DNA from: Anaerolineae bacterium
Lineage (GTDB): Bacteria > Chloroflexota > Anaerolineae > Aggregatilineales > J027
Assembly: GCA_008933735.1 (NCBI GenBank)
Contig: WBUL01000001.1
Coordinates: forward strand, 402,057 to 466,056
Length of the DNA: 64,000 nt
Direction of reading: 5' to 3'
This document shows positions 19,774 to 28,607 of the stretch, piece after piece; the stretch's first letter is position 1, and every line of letters begins with the position of its first letter. Made by a program: the position numbers and the translations under genes. The notes beneath the pieces are model-generated. The model saw nothing but the letters and a program-made list of their open reading frames with translations, had not been told where the DNA came from and ran no database searches.

Positions 19774-19782
19774 TGCTATAGT
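19774..19782 (+). promoter_or_regulatory. Extended -10 promoter element of the sigma factor gene
   Basis: TGCTATAGT matches the extended -10 pattern (TGn followed by TATAGT at 19777-19782). A weak -35 (TTCAAT) sits 17 bases upstream. Transcription from here would give a leader of about 175 bases containing the hairpin at 19917-19942. Confidence 0.5.
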
Positions 19783-19916
19783 CAGAAAAGTGTTGTTAGA
19801 AAAGTGTCGAAACTCCCCTTGACGCGACGGAAAGTAGTCATCACCACCTGTACAGATACACGACTCAGCAGAATTTCACTCTGTTCACTTTTTGCTATTT
19901 CGACAGGTAATGAAGA

Positions 19917-19942
19917 ATGTTGCCCTTTGGGCAGCATTTTTT
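19917..19942 (+). terminator. Terminator-like hairpin in the leader of the sigma factor gene
   Basis: A 9-bp stem (19917-19925 with 19929-19937, one G-T pair) closes a 3-base loop and is followed by a run of six T. No plus-strand gene lies upstream, so it does not end another transcript. It finishes 22 bases before the GTG start and directly precedes the ribosome-binding site, which suggests attenuation control. Confidence 0.7.
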
Positions 19943-19964
19943 GTATTAGGAGCAGGAGGCATTC

Positions 19965-21158
19965 GTGATACAAGAACTCATGAATCGAGCAGACCAACGC
20001 GGATACGTAACTTATGCAGAAGTTATGGAACTGTTGGAAGCAGATGGAGAAGACGACCCTGGTGCGCTCGAAACCATTCTGGAAGAACTCGATGAACTGG
20101 GTATCGAACTCCGCCAGCACGAGGGTGACGAGGACGAATACGAAGGCCCCCCCGACTCCGCGTTGGATGAATTTTCTGACAGCGAGTTTGAAGTGCTTGA
20201 GATTGAAGAAGCCCTTGATACCAGCTTAGGGGACATTAATGCTGTCTCTGCCGATGACCCGGTTGGGCTGTACTTCCGGCAGATGGCCCAGGAACCCCTG
20301 CTCACCGCCGACGAGGAAATTGAACTGGCGAAACGAATCGAGTTGGGGCGCGAAGCACAAATCCAGCTTCGTCTGCCCGGACTTCAGTTCGTCGAAACGA
20401 CTCGCCGCACGCTGGTGTCAATCGTTGAAGATGGGCAGGCTGCCCGTGAACATCTGGGGCGTGCGAACACCCGTCTGGTTGTCAGCATTGCCAAGCGTTA
20501 CATGGGACAGGGTTTGCCTTTCCCTGATCTGATTCAGGAAGGCAACGTTGGCCTGATGCGGGCAGTCGATAAGTACGATTACAAACGCGGCAATCGTTTT
20601 TCGACCTATGCGACCTGGTGGATTCGGCAGGCGATAACGCGGGCGCTGGCGCAAAAAACCCGCACGATCCGAATTCCGCTGCATATGACAGAACGCATTC
20701 GCCAAATGTACCGCACTGCCCAGGTACTTGAGCAGGAATTAGGTCGCCGCCCGACACCAGAAGAAATCGCCAATGAAATGGATCTGCCCGCTGAGGCCAT
20801 CCGGGGCATGATGGATGCCAGTCAGCACGCCATCGCGCTGGAACGACCGGTTGGGGATGACGGAGACAGCGAATTTGGCGATTTTATTGAGGATCAAGAC
20901 TCCCCCAGCCCCGTTGAATCAGCGACCCAACATCTCCTCCAGGAAACCATTGAAGAAGTTCTTTCCGAGCTTACCCCCCGCCAGAGCCATATTTTAAGAC
21001 TGCGGTTTGGCTTAGGCGGCGGCGAACCCCATACGTTGGAAGAGATCGCCAATAAATTCGGTCTGAGCCGTGAACGCATCCGGCAACTGGAAAAAGAAGC
21101 CCTGCGCCGCCTGCGTCATCCGCGCCTCGCCCATAATCTGAGGGACTACCTGTCCTAA
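19965..21158 (+). CDS. Primary-like sigma-70 RNA polymerase factor (first paralogue)
   Basis: The 397-residue product starts at GTG with a strong upstream site (aggaggc). Its N-terminus resembles sigma region 1.1 (QRGYVTYAEVMELLEAD), followed by region 1.2 (GLYFRQMAQEPLLT). The RpoD core box in region 2 is present ([32 protein letters not shown]), as are region 3 and a full region 4.2 helix-turn-helix (LEEIANKFGLSRERIRQLE). It directs RNA polymerase to promoters. A second, different sigma factor of the same group is at 53833, so I cannot say which is the housekeeping factor. The acidic segment after region 1.1 is rich in Glu/Asp. Confidence 0.93.
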   Translation: MIQELMNRADQRGYVTYAEVMELLEADGEDDPGALETILEELDELGIELRQHEGDEDEYEGPPDSALDEFSDSEFEVLEIEEALDTSLGDINAVSADDPVGLYFRQMAQEPLLTADEEIELAKRIELGREAQIQLRLPGLQFVETTRRTLVSIVEDGQAAREHLGRANTRLVVSIAKRYMGQGLPFPDLIQEGNVGLMRAVDKYDYKRGNRFSTYATWWIRQAITRALAQKTRTIRIPLHMTERIRQMYRTAQVLEQELGRRPTPEEIANEMDLPAEAIRGMMDASQHAIALERPVGDDGDSEFGDFIEDQDSPSPVESATQHLLQETIEEVLSELTPRQSHILRLRFGLGGGEPHTLEEIANKFGLSRERIRQLEKEALRRLRHPRLAHNLRDYLS

Positions 21159-21190
21159 TTTTCGTTGAGTAATGTGAATTTTTCGTTAAG

Positions 21191-21215
21191 AGCCGAAGGA
21201 AACTCCGGCTTTTTT
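21191..21215 (+). terminator. Rho-independent terminator after the sigma factor gene
   Basis: AGCCG (21191-21195) pairs with CGGCT (21206-21210), with extra AG/CT pairing inside past one mismatch, followed by six T. It lies 33 bases after the stop. A perfect TATAAT at 21219-21224 just behind it may be the -10 of the next gene. Confidence 0.7.
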
Positions 21216-21274
21216 GCCTATAATGGATAATACTGGGCTAAAATCGCTTGAGGAAAATCAAACGGTTCTAGTCT

Positions 21275-21679
21275 ATGGAAAGCATCTTTGAAATTTTGAA
21301 TAACGCCTATGTGTTATTTTGCGCTCTGGTAGGGATTTACGCGGTCTATCTTGGCGTGCAGAATATCCCGCTGAGCGGAAATTTCTGGGGTGTGGTCGGC
21401 ATGAATACAGCGTTGGCAGCAGCCGTGCTGCTGGCAGCAGTTATCCTGACCCTACAAGGCAAAACCCCACATGGCCCTGACCCAGATGGCACAGGGGAAA
21501 TGGAACGCAGTGTTTATTATCTGTACGCGATTTATTTTGTCATCAGTTTGCCGGGACTGTTTGCCATCATGCGGGGCAACGATAACCGGACCGCAGCCAT
21601 TTTTTTTGCGGGGGTGGCGTTTTTTAATTCCGCCGCCGCGTATCGGGCAGGCAGTTTATTAGCAGAAGTATGGAAATAA
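21275..21679 (+). CDS. Small four-helix membrane protein of unknown function
   Basis: The 134-residue product has four hydrophobic segments (about residues 8-27, 40-62, 75-97 and 103-122). I do not recognise a family. It lies three bases before a response regulator gene and downstream of a TATAAT-like element at 21219-21224, so it is probably co-transcribed with the regulator. No catalytic motif is visible. Confidence 0.7.
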   Translation: MESIFEILNNAYVLFCALVGIYAVYLGVQNIPLSGNFWGVVGMNTALAAAVLLAAVILTLQGKTPHGPDPDGTGEMERSVYYLYAIYFVISLPGLFAIMRGNDNRTAAIFFAGVAFFNSAAAYRAGSLLAEVWK

Positions 21680-21682
21680 GGC

Positions 21683-22195
21683 ATGAGCAAACGTATCCTG
21701 GTTGTTGACGATGAAATTGATACCCTGAGGCTGTTGAAAACCATTCTGGAAATCAGCGGTTATGAGGCTTACACCACCCTCAATTCACTGGAAGCCCTGA
21801 CTCTGGCACAGGTCGAACAGCCGGACGTGGTACTTTTAGATATTATGATGCCAAAACTTGATGGCTTCCAGTTGTGCAAAATGATGCGGGCACATCCGAC
21901 TACGCAACTCCTGCCCATTATTTTCGTCACAGCTTACGACGCGCTTGACCTGGAAGATCGGCGGCGTTCGAGCGGCGGCGATATGGTGCTACATAAGCCT
22001 ATTAACATGGATTCGCTAATTCAGGCTATTGAGGTTGTGGAAAAGCTGGAGCGTAACATTCCGGATGACATCAGAACCGCCTCGGAAGGAATTGCACCTG
22101 TCAACGGCAAAGGCACATCGGTCGTGCCAGAATCCAATGGCAAACCCCACGATCCAACCATTAACCCGCCCAACCCACACCCCCCATCCGTATGA
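21683..22195 (+). CDS. Single-domain response regulator (CheY-like receiver)
   Basis: The 170-residue product is a complete receiver domain: acidic pair Asp9/Asp10, phosphoacceptor Asp53 in VVLLDIMMP, switch Thr83 and Lys105 in HKP. No DNA-binding or enzymatic output domain follows, only a Pro-rich tail of about 50 residues. It should act by protein-protein contact after phosphorylation by a histidine kinase, which is not found nearby. It overlaps the next gene by four bases (ATGA). Confidence 0.9.
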   Translation: MSKRILVVDDEIDTLRLLKTILEISGYEAYTTLNSLEALTLAQVEQPDVVLLDIMMPKLDGFQLCKMMRAHPTTQLLPIIFVTAYDALDLEDRRRSSGGDMVLHKPINMDSLIQAIEVVEKLERNIPDDIRTASEGIAPVNGKGTSVVPESNGKPHDPTINPPNPHPPSV

Positions 22196-23793
22196 GCGAT
22201 GACATTTTTCCGGTTGTCGTTATCGGTGCGGGATTATCGGGCTTAACGGCAGGTCTGCATCTCGCTGCCCGTGATCTGCCGCCGCTGGTGTTGGAAGCCG
22301 ACATCGTATGGCCTGGTGGGCGCATCGCAGGCGGCGAAGATGAAACACTGGAATACAACGGGCAAACCTGGACATTTTCCACACAGCACGGCATTCATGC
22401 TCTGTGGGGCGGCTATGATAACATGCGGGCGATGTTTGATCGCTTTTTGAAAATTCAGCTCCGCCCTTCCACTGGTGAAGAATGGATCAATCGATGGGGA
22501 ACGCATGTCAGCCGCATTGAAGCCGGCACTGCTGTCCGCAGCACTTGGTTCCCCCCCCCCTTTCACTACCTGCAACTTCTTTTTCGCCCCCGTTTCTGGA
22601 AAACGATCACCTGGCTGGATTTTTTTTCAGTTCCTGGTTTTTTGGTCAGCTTTCTCTGGGCAGCCAGTGTTGACCCTATCCGGGAGCAAATCGCGCTGGA
22701 AGGCCTGATGCTCGCTGATTTTTTCAAGGGGTGGACTCCGAATCTCAAAGCTATCTTCAAGGGGTTGGGGCACAGCCTCCTGGCGTCCCCATCGGAACAC
22801 ATTACCGCCACCGCGTTTATCGCTGCCATGCGATTTTATACCATGATGCGGCGCGACACCTGGCATCTGGATTATCTTCCGGCGAATCCGCATGAGTGCA
22901 TGATCAAGCCGATGATCAAACAGATTGAAGAATCGGGTGGAAAAGTGATGGTGGGCTCACGGGTCGAAACCCTCACCCGCGCTGATGGTCACTGGCAGAT
23001 TCGGGTGGAGGATCTGCGATTAGGGAGCTACCGGACACTTCGGGCCGAGCATGTTATTCTTGCCGTTGATCCACCCGCCGCCAAAGAAATCCTGACCCGC
23101 AGTCCGGAGACCTGCCAAAAAGCACAGGAGATGCGATTCCCGCGTGGTCTGGAAAATGCCGCCATTCGCCTGTGGTTTGACGCTGCTCCCCAAAACGGGG
23201 CTCCTGGCGGGATGTTCACAGGGGATTTTTTGATTGATAACTTCTTCTGGCTGCATCGGATACAGGATGAATTTATCGCGTGGCATCAGCAAACAGGGGG
23301 AAGCACAATAGAAGTCCATCTTTACGCCCCCGAATCGGTTTTTGAGCAGGATGACCGCCTGTTGATTATCCAGGCCACCAAGGAAGTCACCCAAGCCTTT
23401 CCAGAACTGCGCGGGCACTTTATTCATGGTTCTATTCGGCGAAATGGCCCAACCCAAAGCCAGTTTTTGATCCCGACGGAAAAAAGCCTGCACGTCATCA
23501 CTCCCTGGGATAATCTCTGGGCGTGTGGTGACTGGATCGGCTACCCATCCCCCTCGCTGTGGATGGAGCGCTGTGTGGTGACCGCCGTCGCCGCCGCTAA
23601 CGAGGTTTTGAAGGCCAATCAGTTAGAAATCCATGAACTTATTCCACCTCGTGAGTCCGAATGGCTGGTACGTATTGTAGAATTTATAGCCAGAGGGCTG
23701 AGGAAAACGATTGGCCCGGTTATCCTTGGAACAGCACGGGCGCTGCGTAGAAAGAAAAGGGATGGCAGGCAGAAAAGTCATTCTGACCCATAA
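22192..23793 (+). CDS. FAD-dependent amine oxidase/phytoene desaturase-like oxidoreductase
   Basis: The 533-residue product has an N-terminal dinucleotide-binding motif (VVVIGAGLSGLTAGLHLA) and the second FAD contact region PGGRIAG. A C-terminal segment (LWACGDWIGYPSPSLWMERCVV) fits the FAD-contacting end of carotenoid desaturase/isomerase-type enzymes. The substrate cannot be told; no carotenoid genes are adjacent. An unbroken run of ten C residues lies at 22551-22560 within the gene. The gene overlaps the response regulator (ATGA) and the following nucleotidyltransferase gene, so all three are likely co-expressed. Confidence 0.85.
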   Translation: MSDDIFPVVVIGAGLSGLTAGLHLAARDLPPLVLEADIVWPGGRIAGGEDETLEYNGQTWTFSTQHGIHALWGGYDNMRAMFDRFLKIQLRPSTGEEWINRWGTHVSRIEAGTAVRSTWFPPPFHYLQLLFRPRFWKTITWLDFFSVPGFLVSFLWAASVDPIREQIALEGLMLADFFKGWTPNLKAIFKGLGHSLLASPSEHITATAFIAAMRFYTMMRRDTWHLDYLPANPHECMIKPMIKQIEESGGKVMVGSRVETLTRADGHWQIRVEDLRLGSYRTLRAEHVILAVDPPAAKEILTRSPETCQKAQEMRFPRGLENAAIRLWFDAAPQNGAPGGMFTGDFLIDNFFWLHRIQDEFIAWHQQTGGSTIEVHLYAPESVFEQDDRLLIIQATKEVTQAFPELRGHFIHGSIRRNGPTQSQFLIPTEKSLHVITPWDNLWACGDWIGYPSPSLWMERCVVTAVAAANEVLKANQLEIHELIPPRESEWLVRIVEFIARGLRKTIGPVILGTARALRRKKRDGRQKSHSDP

Positions 23794-26377
23794 CAACGCG
23801 GATTTGGACGCGCTGGCATCGTTGTATGCCATGTATAAACTGACCCCGGACGCCGAACCGATACTCCCCAGACGGCTGCACCGCAATGTGGATAAGTTTC
23901 TCCTGCTCTACGGGAGAGCTTTGCCTGGATTTAACCAGGAAAATCTGCAAAAAGAGGATGTCGAGCTGGCTTACGTGGTCGATTCGCAGTCGTTTGATAT
24001 GGTACGCGGGATGCACCCTACGACGCCCATTTATATCATCGATCACCACCCCCTGGAGCAAAATCTGCCGGAGCACTATCAATTTCAGGGGAAACCAACC
24101 GGTGCGAATACTACTCTGCTGGTCGAGATGATTATTGAACGCGGGATTTACCTTTCCAGCCTGGAGGCCACGCTCCTCATGTGTGGTATCTACGAGGACA
24201 CGGGCAGCCTGACTTACAGTGCTACAACGGTCGAGGATATTCAGGCAGCGGCCTGGCTGCTCCAACACGGCGCAGACCTGGACATTGTGCGTGATTTTTT
24301 GCGGCATTGGATGGACGACAGCCAAAAGGAACTGCTCAGCCGTCTTCAGGAAAATGCCGAAACCACCGTTTACCAGGGGCATTCAGTGATGATTACCTCC
24401 GCCGTCCTCAAAGAACCGATGGAAGACCTGTCCACGGTGGCTTCAGAACTGCGTGATCTGTTTGAAACCAGTGCCATGTTTATGGTGCTGCAAATCAAAA
24501 AAAATGTGCAGATGATTGCCCGCTCGGTAGTGGATGACATTCACGTCGGCAGAATCATGCAGCACTTCGAAGGGGGTGGGCACAACCGGGCAGCAGCGGC
24601 CCTGGTACGAGATACACCTTTAGATGATGTACGCCGTGAACTCCGGCAGGTCTTGCAGAACGAAATTCGGCCCGCTGTGCGCGTGGCAGACATGATGTCG
24701 CTGGGAGTACAGGTGATTCGGGATGACAGCACAATCCGAGAAGCTGAAAACCTCATGCTGCACTCCGGTCATGAGGGCTATCCCGTACTCGATAAAAATC
24801 GGCATCTGGTTGGGCTGGTGACACGCCGCGCCGTTGAACGCGCCATGCATCATGACATGCAGCACCGTCCGGTCAGCGACATCATGGATGCAGGCACAGT
24901 CACGCTGCGGCCAGAAGATTCGATTGAACTCTTAAAGGACAAAATTCTCGACTCTGGCTGGGGACAGATTCCGGTGGTGGATGAAGAAAATCAAGTCATC
25001 GGTATCATCACCCGAACAGATCTCATCAGCCATTGGGGGCAAAAACTCCCCTATCGCAATGGCGAAATGGTTCACCGTCTCAAAGCAGCGCTTCCTAAAG
25101 GCGTTTGGAGGCTGCTACAGGTAATTGCGGACCATGCCAACGACTTAAATTATCGCGTATTTCTGGTCGGCGGAATTGTGCGCGACCTGCTGCTGGAAAC
25201 CCCGAACCTGGATATTGACTTAGTGGTAGAGGGAGAGGCCGTCCGGTTAACACGCAGGCTGCAAAAACAGTTTGGCGGTGGCATCCAGCAGCACGACCAG
25301 TTTGGCACCGCGAAATGGAAAATTGATGCTTCTGTGGCCGAGACTCTGGGATATCCCTGGGATGAGACAAGCTGGCCTCAGTATGTGGATTTTGCCACCT
25401 CACGGGCGGAATTTTACGATGCCCCAACGGCTTTACCTACGGTACGTCCAAGTTCCATCAAGATGGACTTGCACCGCCGTGACTTCACGATTAATACACT
25501 GGCGATACGACTTGCACCGCCGCCAATGGGCGAACTCCTGGATTTCTACAAGGGTGTGGAAGACCTGGAAAAGGGCATCATCCGTGCGCTGCACAGTCTG
25601 AGTTTCATTGACGACCCCACCCGAATGCTGCGGGCAGTGCGTTTTGAGCAGCGGTTTGGCTTCAGAATAGAGGAACGCACTGAACAACTCATTGCCAATG
25701 CCCTACCGCTGATCGAGCGTCTAAGCGGCGACAGAATCCGGCACGAAATTAACATGATCCTGGCGGAAAAAACTGCCCTAAAAGGTTTGGAAAGACTGCA
25801 AGAACTCGGCATCCTACAGGCCATTCACCCTGCGCTGCACGTGGATGATTCATTCCGCAGTTATTATGAGGTCATCCAAAAGGTGCGGCAGAACCCGCCC
25901 TGGTCTTTGCCGGAGGACTTTGATAGCTGGCACACACTCATCTTCGCCATTTTAACGCGCGAATTGGATGAAGAAACACTAGAATCTGTCGGCAAGCGGC
26001 TGATGGTTTCACGCTTAACACGTGAAAAACTGCGTGTCATTCATCGGGGGTATCAGGTCTTAACCTATTTGCACGAAATGCCTCCAAGCGAAATTACCTA
26101 TACGCTTGAACCACTGACGCATGTTGGATGGTTAGCCTGCTGGATATTGACACCCGACGCACAAACACGTCAGAAAATCGAACATTTCGTGAATCACTGG
26201 CGGCATATCAAGCCAAGCATTGACGGAAATATCCTTTTGAAAATGGGGGTTAAGGCCAGCCCATTCATGGGCAAACTGCTGCATGACTTACGTGCCAGAT
26301 GGTTGGATGGTGAGATTACCAATGCAGAAGACGAGCAGCGATACATCGAACAGTGTCTACGAGAAGATCACCCTTAA
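23762..26377 (+). CDS. DHH phosphoesterase - CBS - tRNA nucleotidyltransferase fusion
   Basis: I chose the ATG at 23762 (871 residues) because agaaaaggg lies just before it and the DHH motif begins at once; an upstream start at 23711 would add 17 residues. In order: a DHH domain (HNNADLDALAS near residue 10, DHH near 95), a DHHA1 part (GGGHNRAAA near 270), two CBS domains (about 305-425) and a poly(A) polymerase/CCA-enzyme head (VGGIVRDLLL, then DIDL, near 468-485; RRDFTINTLA follows). A helical tRNA-binding tail ends it. Such fusions occur in several phyla, sometimes as A-adding or CC-adding enzymes split between two genes. It should repair or complete tRNA 3' ends; which bases it adds cannot be told. 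It overlaps the upstream gene by 32 bases. Confidence 0.9.
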   Translation: MAGRKVILTHNNADLDALASLYAMYKLTPDAEPILPRRLHRNVDKFLLLYGRALPGFNQENLQKEDVELAYVVDSQSFDMVRGMHPTTPIYIIDHHPLEQNLPEHYQFQGKPTGANTTLLVEMIIERGIYLSSLEATLLMCGIYEDTGSLTYSATTVEDIQAAAWLLQHGADLDIVRDFLRHWMDDSQKELLSRLQENAETTVYQGHSVMITSAVLKEPMEDLSTVASELRDLFETSAMFMVLQIKKNVQMIARSVVDDIHVGRIMQHFEGGGHNRAAAALVRDTPLDDVRRELRQVLQNEIRPAVRVADMMSLGVQVIRDDSTIREAENLMLHSGHEGYPVLDKNRHLVGLVTRRAVERAMHHDMQHRPVSDIMDAGTVTLRPEDSIELLKDKILDSGWGQIPVVDEENQVIGIITRTDLISHWGQKLPYRNGEMVHRLKAALPKGVWRLLQVIADHANDLNYRVFLVGGIVRDLLLETPNLDIDLVVEGEAVRLTRRLQKQFGGGIQQHDQFGTAKWKIDASVAETLGYPWDETSWPQYVDFATSRAEFYDAPTALPTVRPSSIKMDLHRRDFTINTLAIRLAPPPMGELLDFYKGVEDLEKGIIRALHSLSFIDDPTRMLRAVRFEQRFGFRIEERTEQLIANALPLIERLSGDRIRHEINMILAEKTALKGLERLQELGILQAIHPALHVDDSFRSYYEVIQKVRQNPPWSLPEDFDSWHTLIFAILTRELDEETLESVGKRLMVSRLTREKLRVIHRGYQVLTYLHEMPPSEITYTLEPLTHVGWLACWILTPDAQTRQKIEHFVNHWRHIKPSIDGNILLKMGVKASPFMGKLLHDLRARWLDGEITNAEDEQRYIEQCLREDHP

Positions 26378-26384
26378 TATCGAG

Positions 26385-26876
26385 GTGACGTTCAGGCTGG
26401 CGCGGGAGGATGATCTGCCCAAACTTGAATGGATGGGCGAATTTACGCATTTTCGACGTGTGTTCCGTCAGACTTATCAGGATCAAGCTGCCGGTCGCCG
26501 TTTAATGCTGCTGGCGGATCTGAATACCTTTCCCATCGGACAGGTGTTCATTCTGCTCAACTCGAATTTTGGTTGGAATGGCAATGAATATGGTTATCTC
26601 TACTCACTGCGAGTCATGGCACCCTTTCAAGGACTGGGGATCGGCACAAAACTAATTTTACAGGCCGAACGCATCATGCAGGAACGCCGTCTGGACTATG
26701 CTACGATTGCGGTGGCTAAGGATAACCCTCGTGCCCGCAATTTGTACGAACGGCTAGGCTATCAGGTCTATAGTTCGGATGATGGGCGCTGGTCATATCA
26801 AGATCACAAAGGACATACGGTTCACGTCTATGAGCCATGCTGGATGATGGAGAAAAAACTCGGCCCTGTCGGATAA
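26385..26876 (+). CDS. GNAT-family N-acetyltransferase
   Basis: The product has the GNAT fold signature: the acetyl-CoA loop region SLRVMAPFQGLGIGTKLI and the later ARNLYERLGYQVY. I placed the start at the GTG at 26385 (163 residues, VTFRLAREDDLPKLEWM), eight bases after the upstream stop, because the family usually begins with such a strand. An in-frame ATG at 26283 would extend deep into the nucleotidyltransferase gene. No strong ribosome-binding site is seen, so the start is uncertain. The substrate is unknown. Confidence 0.8.
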   Translation: MTFRLAREDDLPKLEWMGEFTHFRRVFRQTYQDQAAGRRLMLLADLNTFPIGQVFILLNSNFGWNGNEYGYLYSLRVMAPFQGLGIGTKLILQAERIMQERRLDYATIAVAKDNPRARNLYERLGYQVYSSDDGRWSYQDHKGHTVHVYEPCWMMEKKLGPVG

Positions 26877-26900
26877 TCAATTTTTGCCCGGAATCAACTG

Positions 26901-26909
26901 TGCTAAAAT
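26901..26909 (+). promoter_or_regulatory. Extended -10 promoter element
   Basis: TGCTAAAAT fits the extended -10 pattern, 34 bases upstream of the next gene. The -35 region is T-rich and poor. This pattern (TGC before the -10) recurs at 19774 and 44752. Confidence 0.5.
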
Positions 26910-26942
26910 AGCAAACGGTCATTTTTTCACAGGAATATATCC

Positions 26943-27617
26943 ATGCGCCGCATTTTCCGCCGTCGCCAGCGCGACGAAGAACAGATTCTAGAAGGCGAAA
27001 TCATCGAGGAGGACGAGTCATCGGAGGAAGCACCACCAGATGAGCCTGTGGAAAAACCCCGTCGGCGCGGGTTATTTCGTCGTCGGCAGCAGCCACGGGT
27101 CGAAACCAGAGCGCCACAGCCCTTAACGGCATTAGAGCGTGTCGCGCCGGATATTCCCACGCCCGAAGAACTGATTCACGAATATACCCGTCGTGCTGCG
27201 CCAGAAACTGCGGAAGCGCCGCCGCGCCGCCGTTTTAAACTGCCACGTTTCAACCTGCGGCGGTTGATTGTATGGCGGGAAGTGCGCCCCGGTCTGCTTT
27301 TTCTTGCCGCAGGGTTGGTCGCCGGAGGCATATTCTGGACACTGTACAATCTGGGGCGCGTGTCTGAAGACTGGCAAAAATGGTGGCCCGCTGCCCTGCT
27401 TGGATTTGCCCTGGTGTGGTCGTTCATTTCACTGTTGACACGACGGGCAGGTGCCCTACTGGCAGCAACTACCCTGGCAGGAATCAGCATCAGCCTGCTG
27501 TTAGATACACAGGGTTACGCCACGTGGCAAGAAACGCTCATCGGCGTGGTTTTGGTGACGATTGGCGTTGGCATTATCATACGCGGCTTCCTGCTCCGGC
27601 AGGGGGCAGTAGCATAG
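26943..27617 (+). CDS. Membrane protein with charged Arg/Glu-rich N-terminus, unknown function
   Basis: The 224-residue product starts with about 100 residues rich in Arg and Glu (MRRIFRRRQRDEEQ..., later GLFRRRQQPR), followed by four hydrophobic segments from about residue 118 to 215. I recognise no family. The upstream extended -10 element and an aggaa site fit its ATG. It is followed after 9 bases by the molybdopterin oxidoreductase gene and may be co-transcribed with the redox group, but its role is unknown. Confidence 0.7.
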   Translation: MRRIFRRRQRDEEQILEGEIIEEDESSEEAPPDEPVEKPRRRGLFRRRQQPRVETRAPQPLTALERVAPDIPTPEELIHEYTRRAAPETAEAPPRRRFKLPRFNLRRLIVWREVRPGLLFLAAGLVAGGIFWTLYNLGRVSEDWQKWWPAALLGFALVWSFISLLTRRAGALLAATTLAGISISLLLDTQGYATWQETLIGVVLVTIGVGIIIRGFLLRQGAVA

Positions 27618-27626
27618 GACAGCACT

Positions 27627-28607
27627 TTGACAGACATCAAACGACGCAGCTTTTTACTTGCCCTCACCGGATCCGTCAGCAGCGCGATGACGGCGTCACA
27701 TGCCGAAACGCATCTTCACCCGCGGCAGCGCATCGGGAAAGCAGTAGAAGTCACCTCCAGCGCAAATTTTTACACCCAGCATTATCGTCATATCCCGGAG
27801 GTGGATTTTGAGACGTGGTCGCTCACGGTGCTAGGGGTAAATGAGTACGTTTTAAAGTGGAATGATATTCGCTCACTGCCTGCTGTCGAAACCATGCGGA
27901 CATTAACCTGCATTGGTAATCCGGTTGGTGGAGCGTTCATCGGGAACGCCGTCTGGAAAGGCATAAGACTGGTGGATGTGTTAGGCAATCTCCCCATGCC
28001 GCCGGACAGCACCTTCGCACGGTTAACGGCGCTTGATGGTTACGAAACCGCCCTCAGCATTGACCAACTGCTCCATCCGGACACACTGCTGGCCTATCAG
28101 ATGAACAGTGCCCCCCTGCCCCGCGAACACGGTTATCCTATTCGACTGCTCATTGGTGGAACCTATGGCTCAAAAATGCCCAAGTGGATTAGCCGGATTG
28201 CGTTTATAAATTACGAATTTAAAGGCTACTGGGAGTCACGCGGTTGGTCGAACCGCGCTGACATACAAACCCATGCCATGATCTTTAGCCCTCGAACCCT
28301 TGAAAAAATCAGCGGCACGGTCTTGATTCAAGGAGCAGCCTTCGCAGGCTACCGGGAAATTACCCAAGTTGAAGTGCGGATTGACGGCGGCGAATGGATA
28401 CCTGCCTCGTTGGTTAAGGGTGACTCATCGCTCGCGTGGACGCAGTGGTATCTGGAATGGACGCCGGCAACACCGGGCAAATACTCTCTGGAAGCACGAG
28501 CCACCGACTCCACTGGTTTTACCCAGTTTGTGGAAAATCACGCTCTGCACAACAAGCCAGATGGCGCAAGCGCGATTCATAAAATTGTGGTAGAGGTACT
28601 GGCATGA
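27627..28607 (+). CDS. Tat-exported molybdopterin-dependent oxidoreductase (sulfite oxidase family)
   Basis: The 326-residue product begins at TTG with a twin-arginine signal (IKRRSFLLALTG). It then has an oxidoreductase molybdopterin-binding domain with the conserved ligand Cys95 in RTLTCIGNPVGG, and GTYGSKMPKWISRI. A C-terminal Ig-like dimerisation domain (about 225-320, QVEVRIDGGEW) completes the sulfite oxidase plan. It is exported folded with its cofactor. The substrate is unknown; no heme domain or partner cytochrome is adjacent. Its last codons overlap the start of the next Tat protein, which indicates coupling. Confidence 0.9.
   Translation: MTDIKRRSFLLALTGSVSSAMTASHAETHLHPRQRIGKAVEVTSSANFYTQHYRHIPEVDFETWSLTVLGVNEYVLKWNDIRSLPAVETMRTLTCIGNPVGGAFIGNAVWKGIRLVDVLGNLPMPPDSTFARLTALDGYETALSIDQLLHPDTLLAYQMNSAPLPREHGYPIRLLIGGTYGSKMPKWISRIAFINYEFKGYWESRGWSNRADIQTHAMIFSPRTLEKISGTVLIQGAAFAGYREITQVEVRIDGGEWIPASLVKGDSSLAWTQWYLEWTPATPGKYSLEARATDSTGFTQFVENHALHNKPDGASAIHKIVVEVLA

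Larger units (their letters stand above)
19591..19964. other. Divergent intergenic region with promoters and a leader hairpin
   Basis: This 374-base gap between the importer operon (minus) and a sigma factor gene (plus) has no convincing gene. It holds a minus-strand promoter, a plus-strand extended -10 element, and a terminator-like hairpin just before the sigma factor start, each listed separately. Most of the leader from about 19789 to 19915 has no assigned function. Confidence 0.7.

Noticed and set aside
19782..20120. 112-residue minus-strand open frame across the sigma factor leader
   Set aside because: It overlaps the leader hairpin and the sigma gene; no ribosome-binding site or family match.
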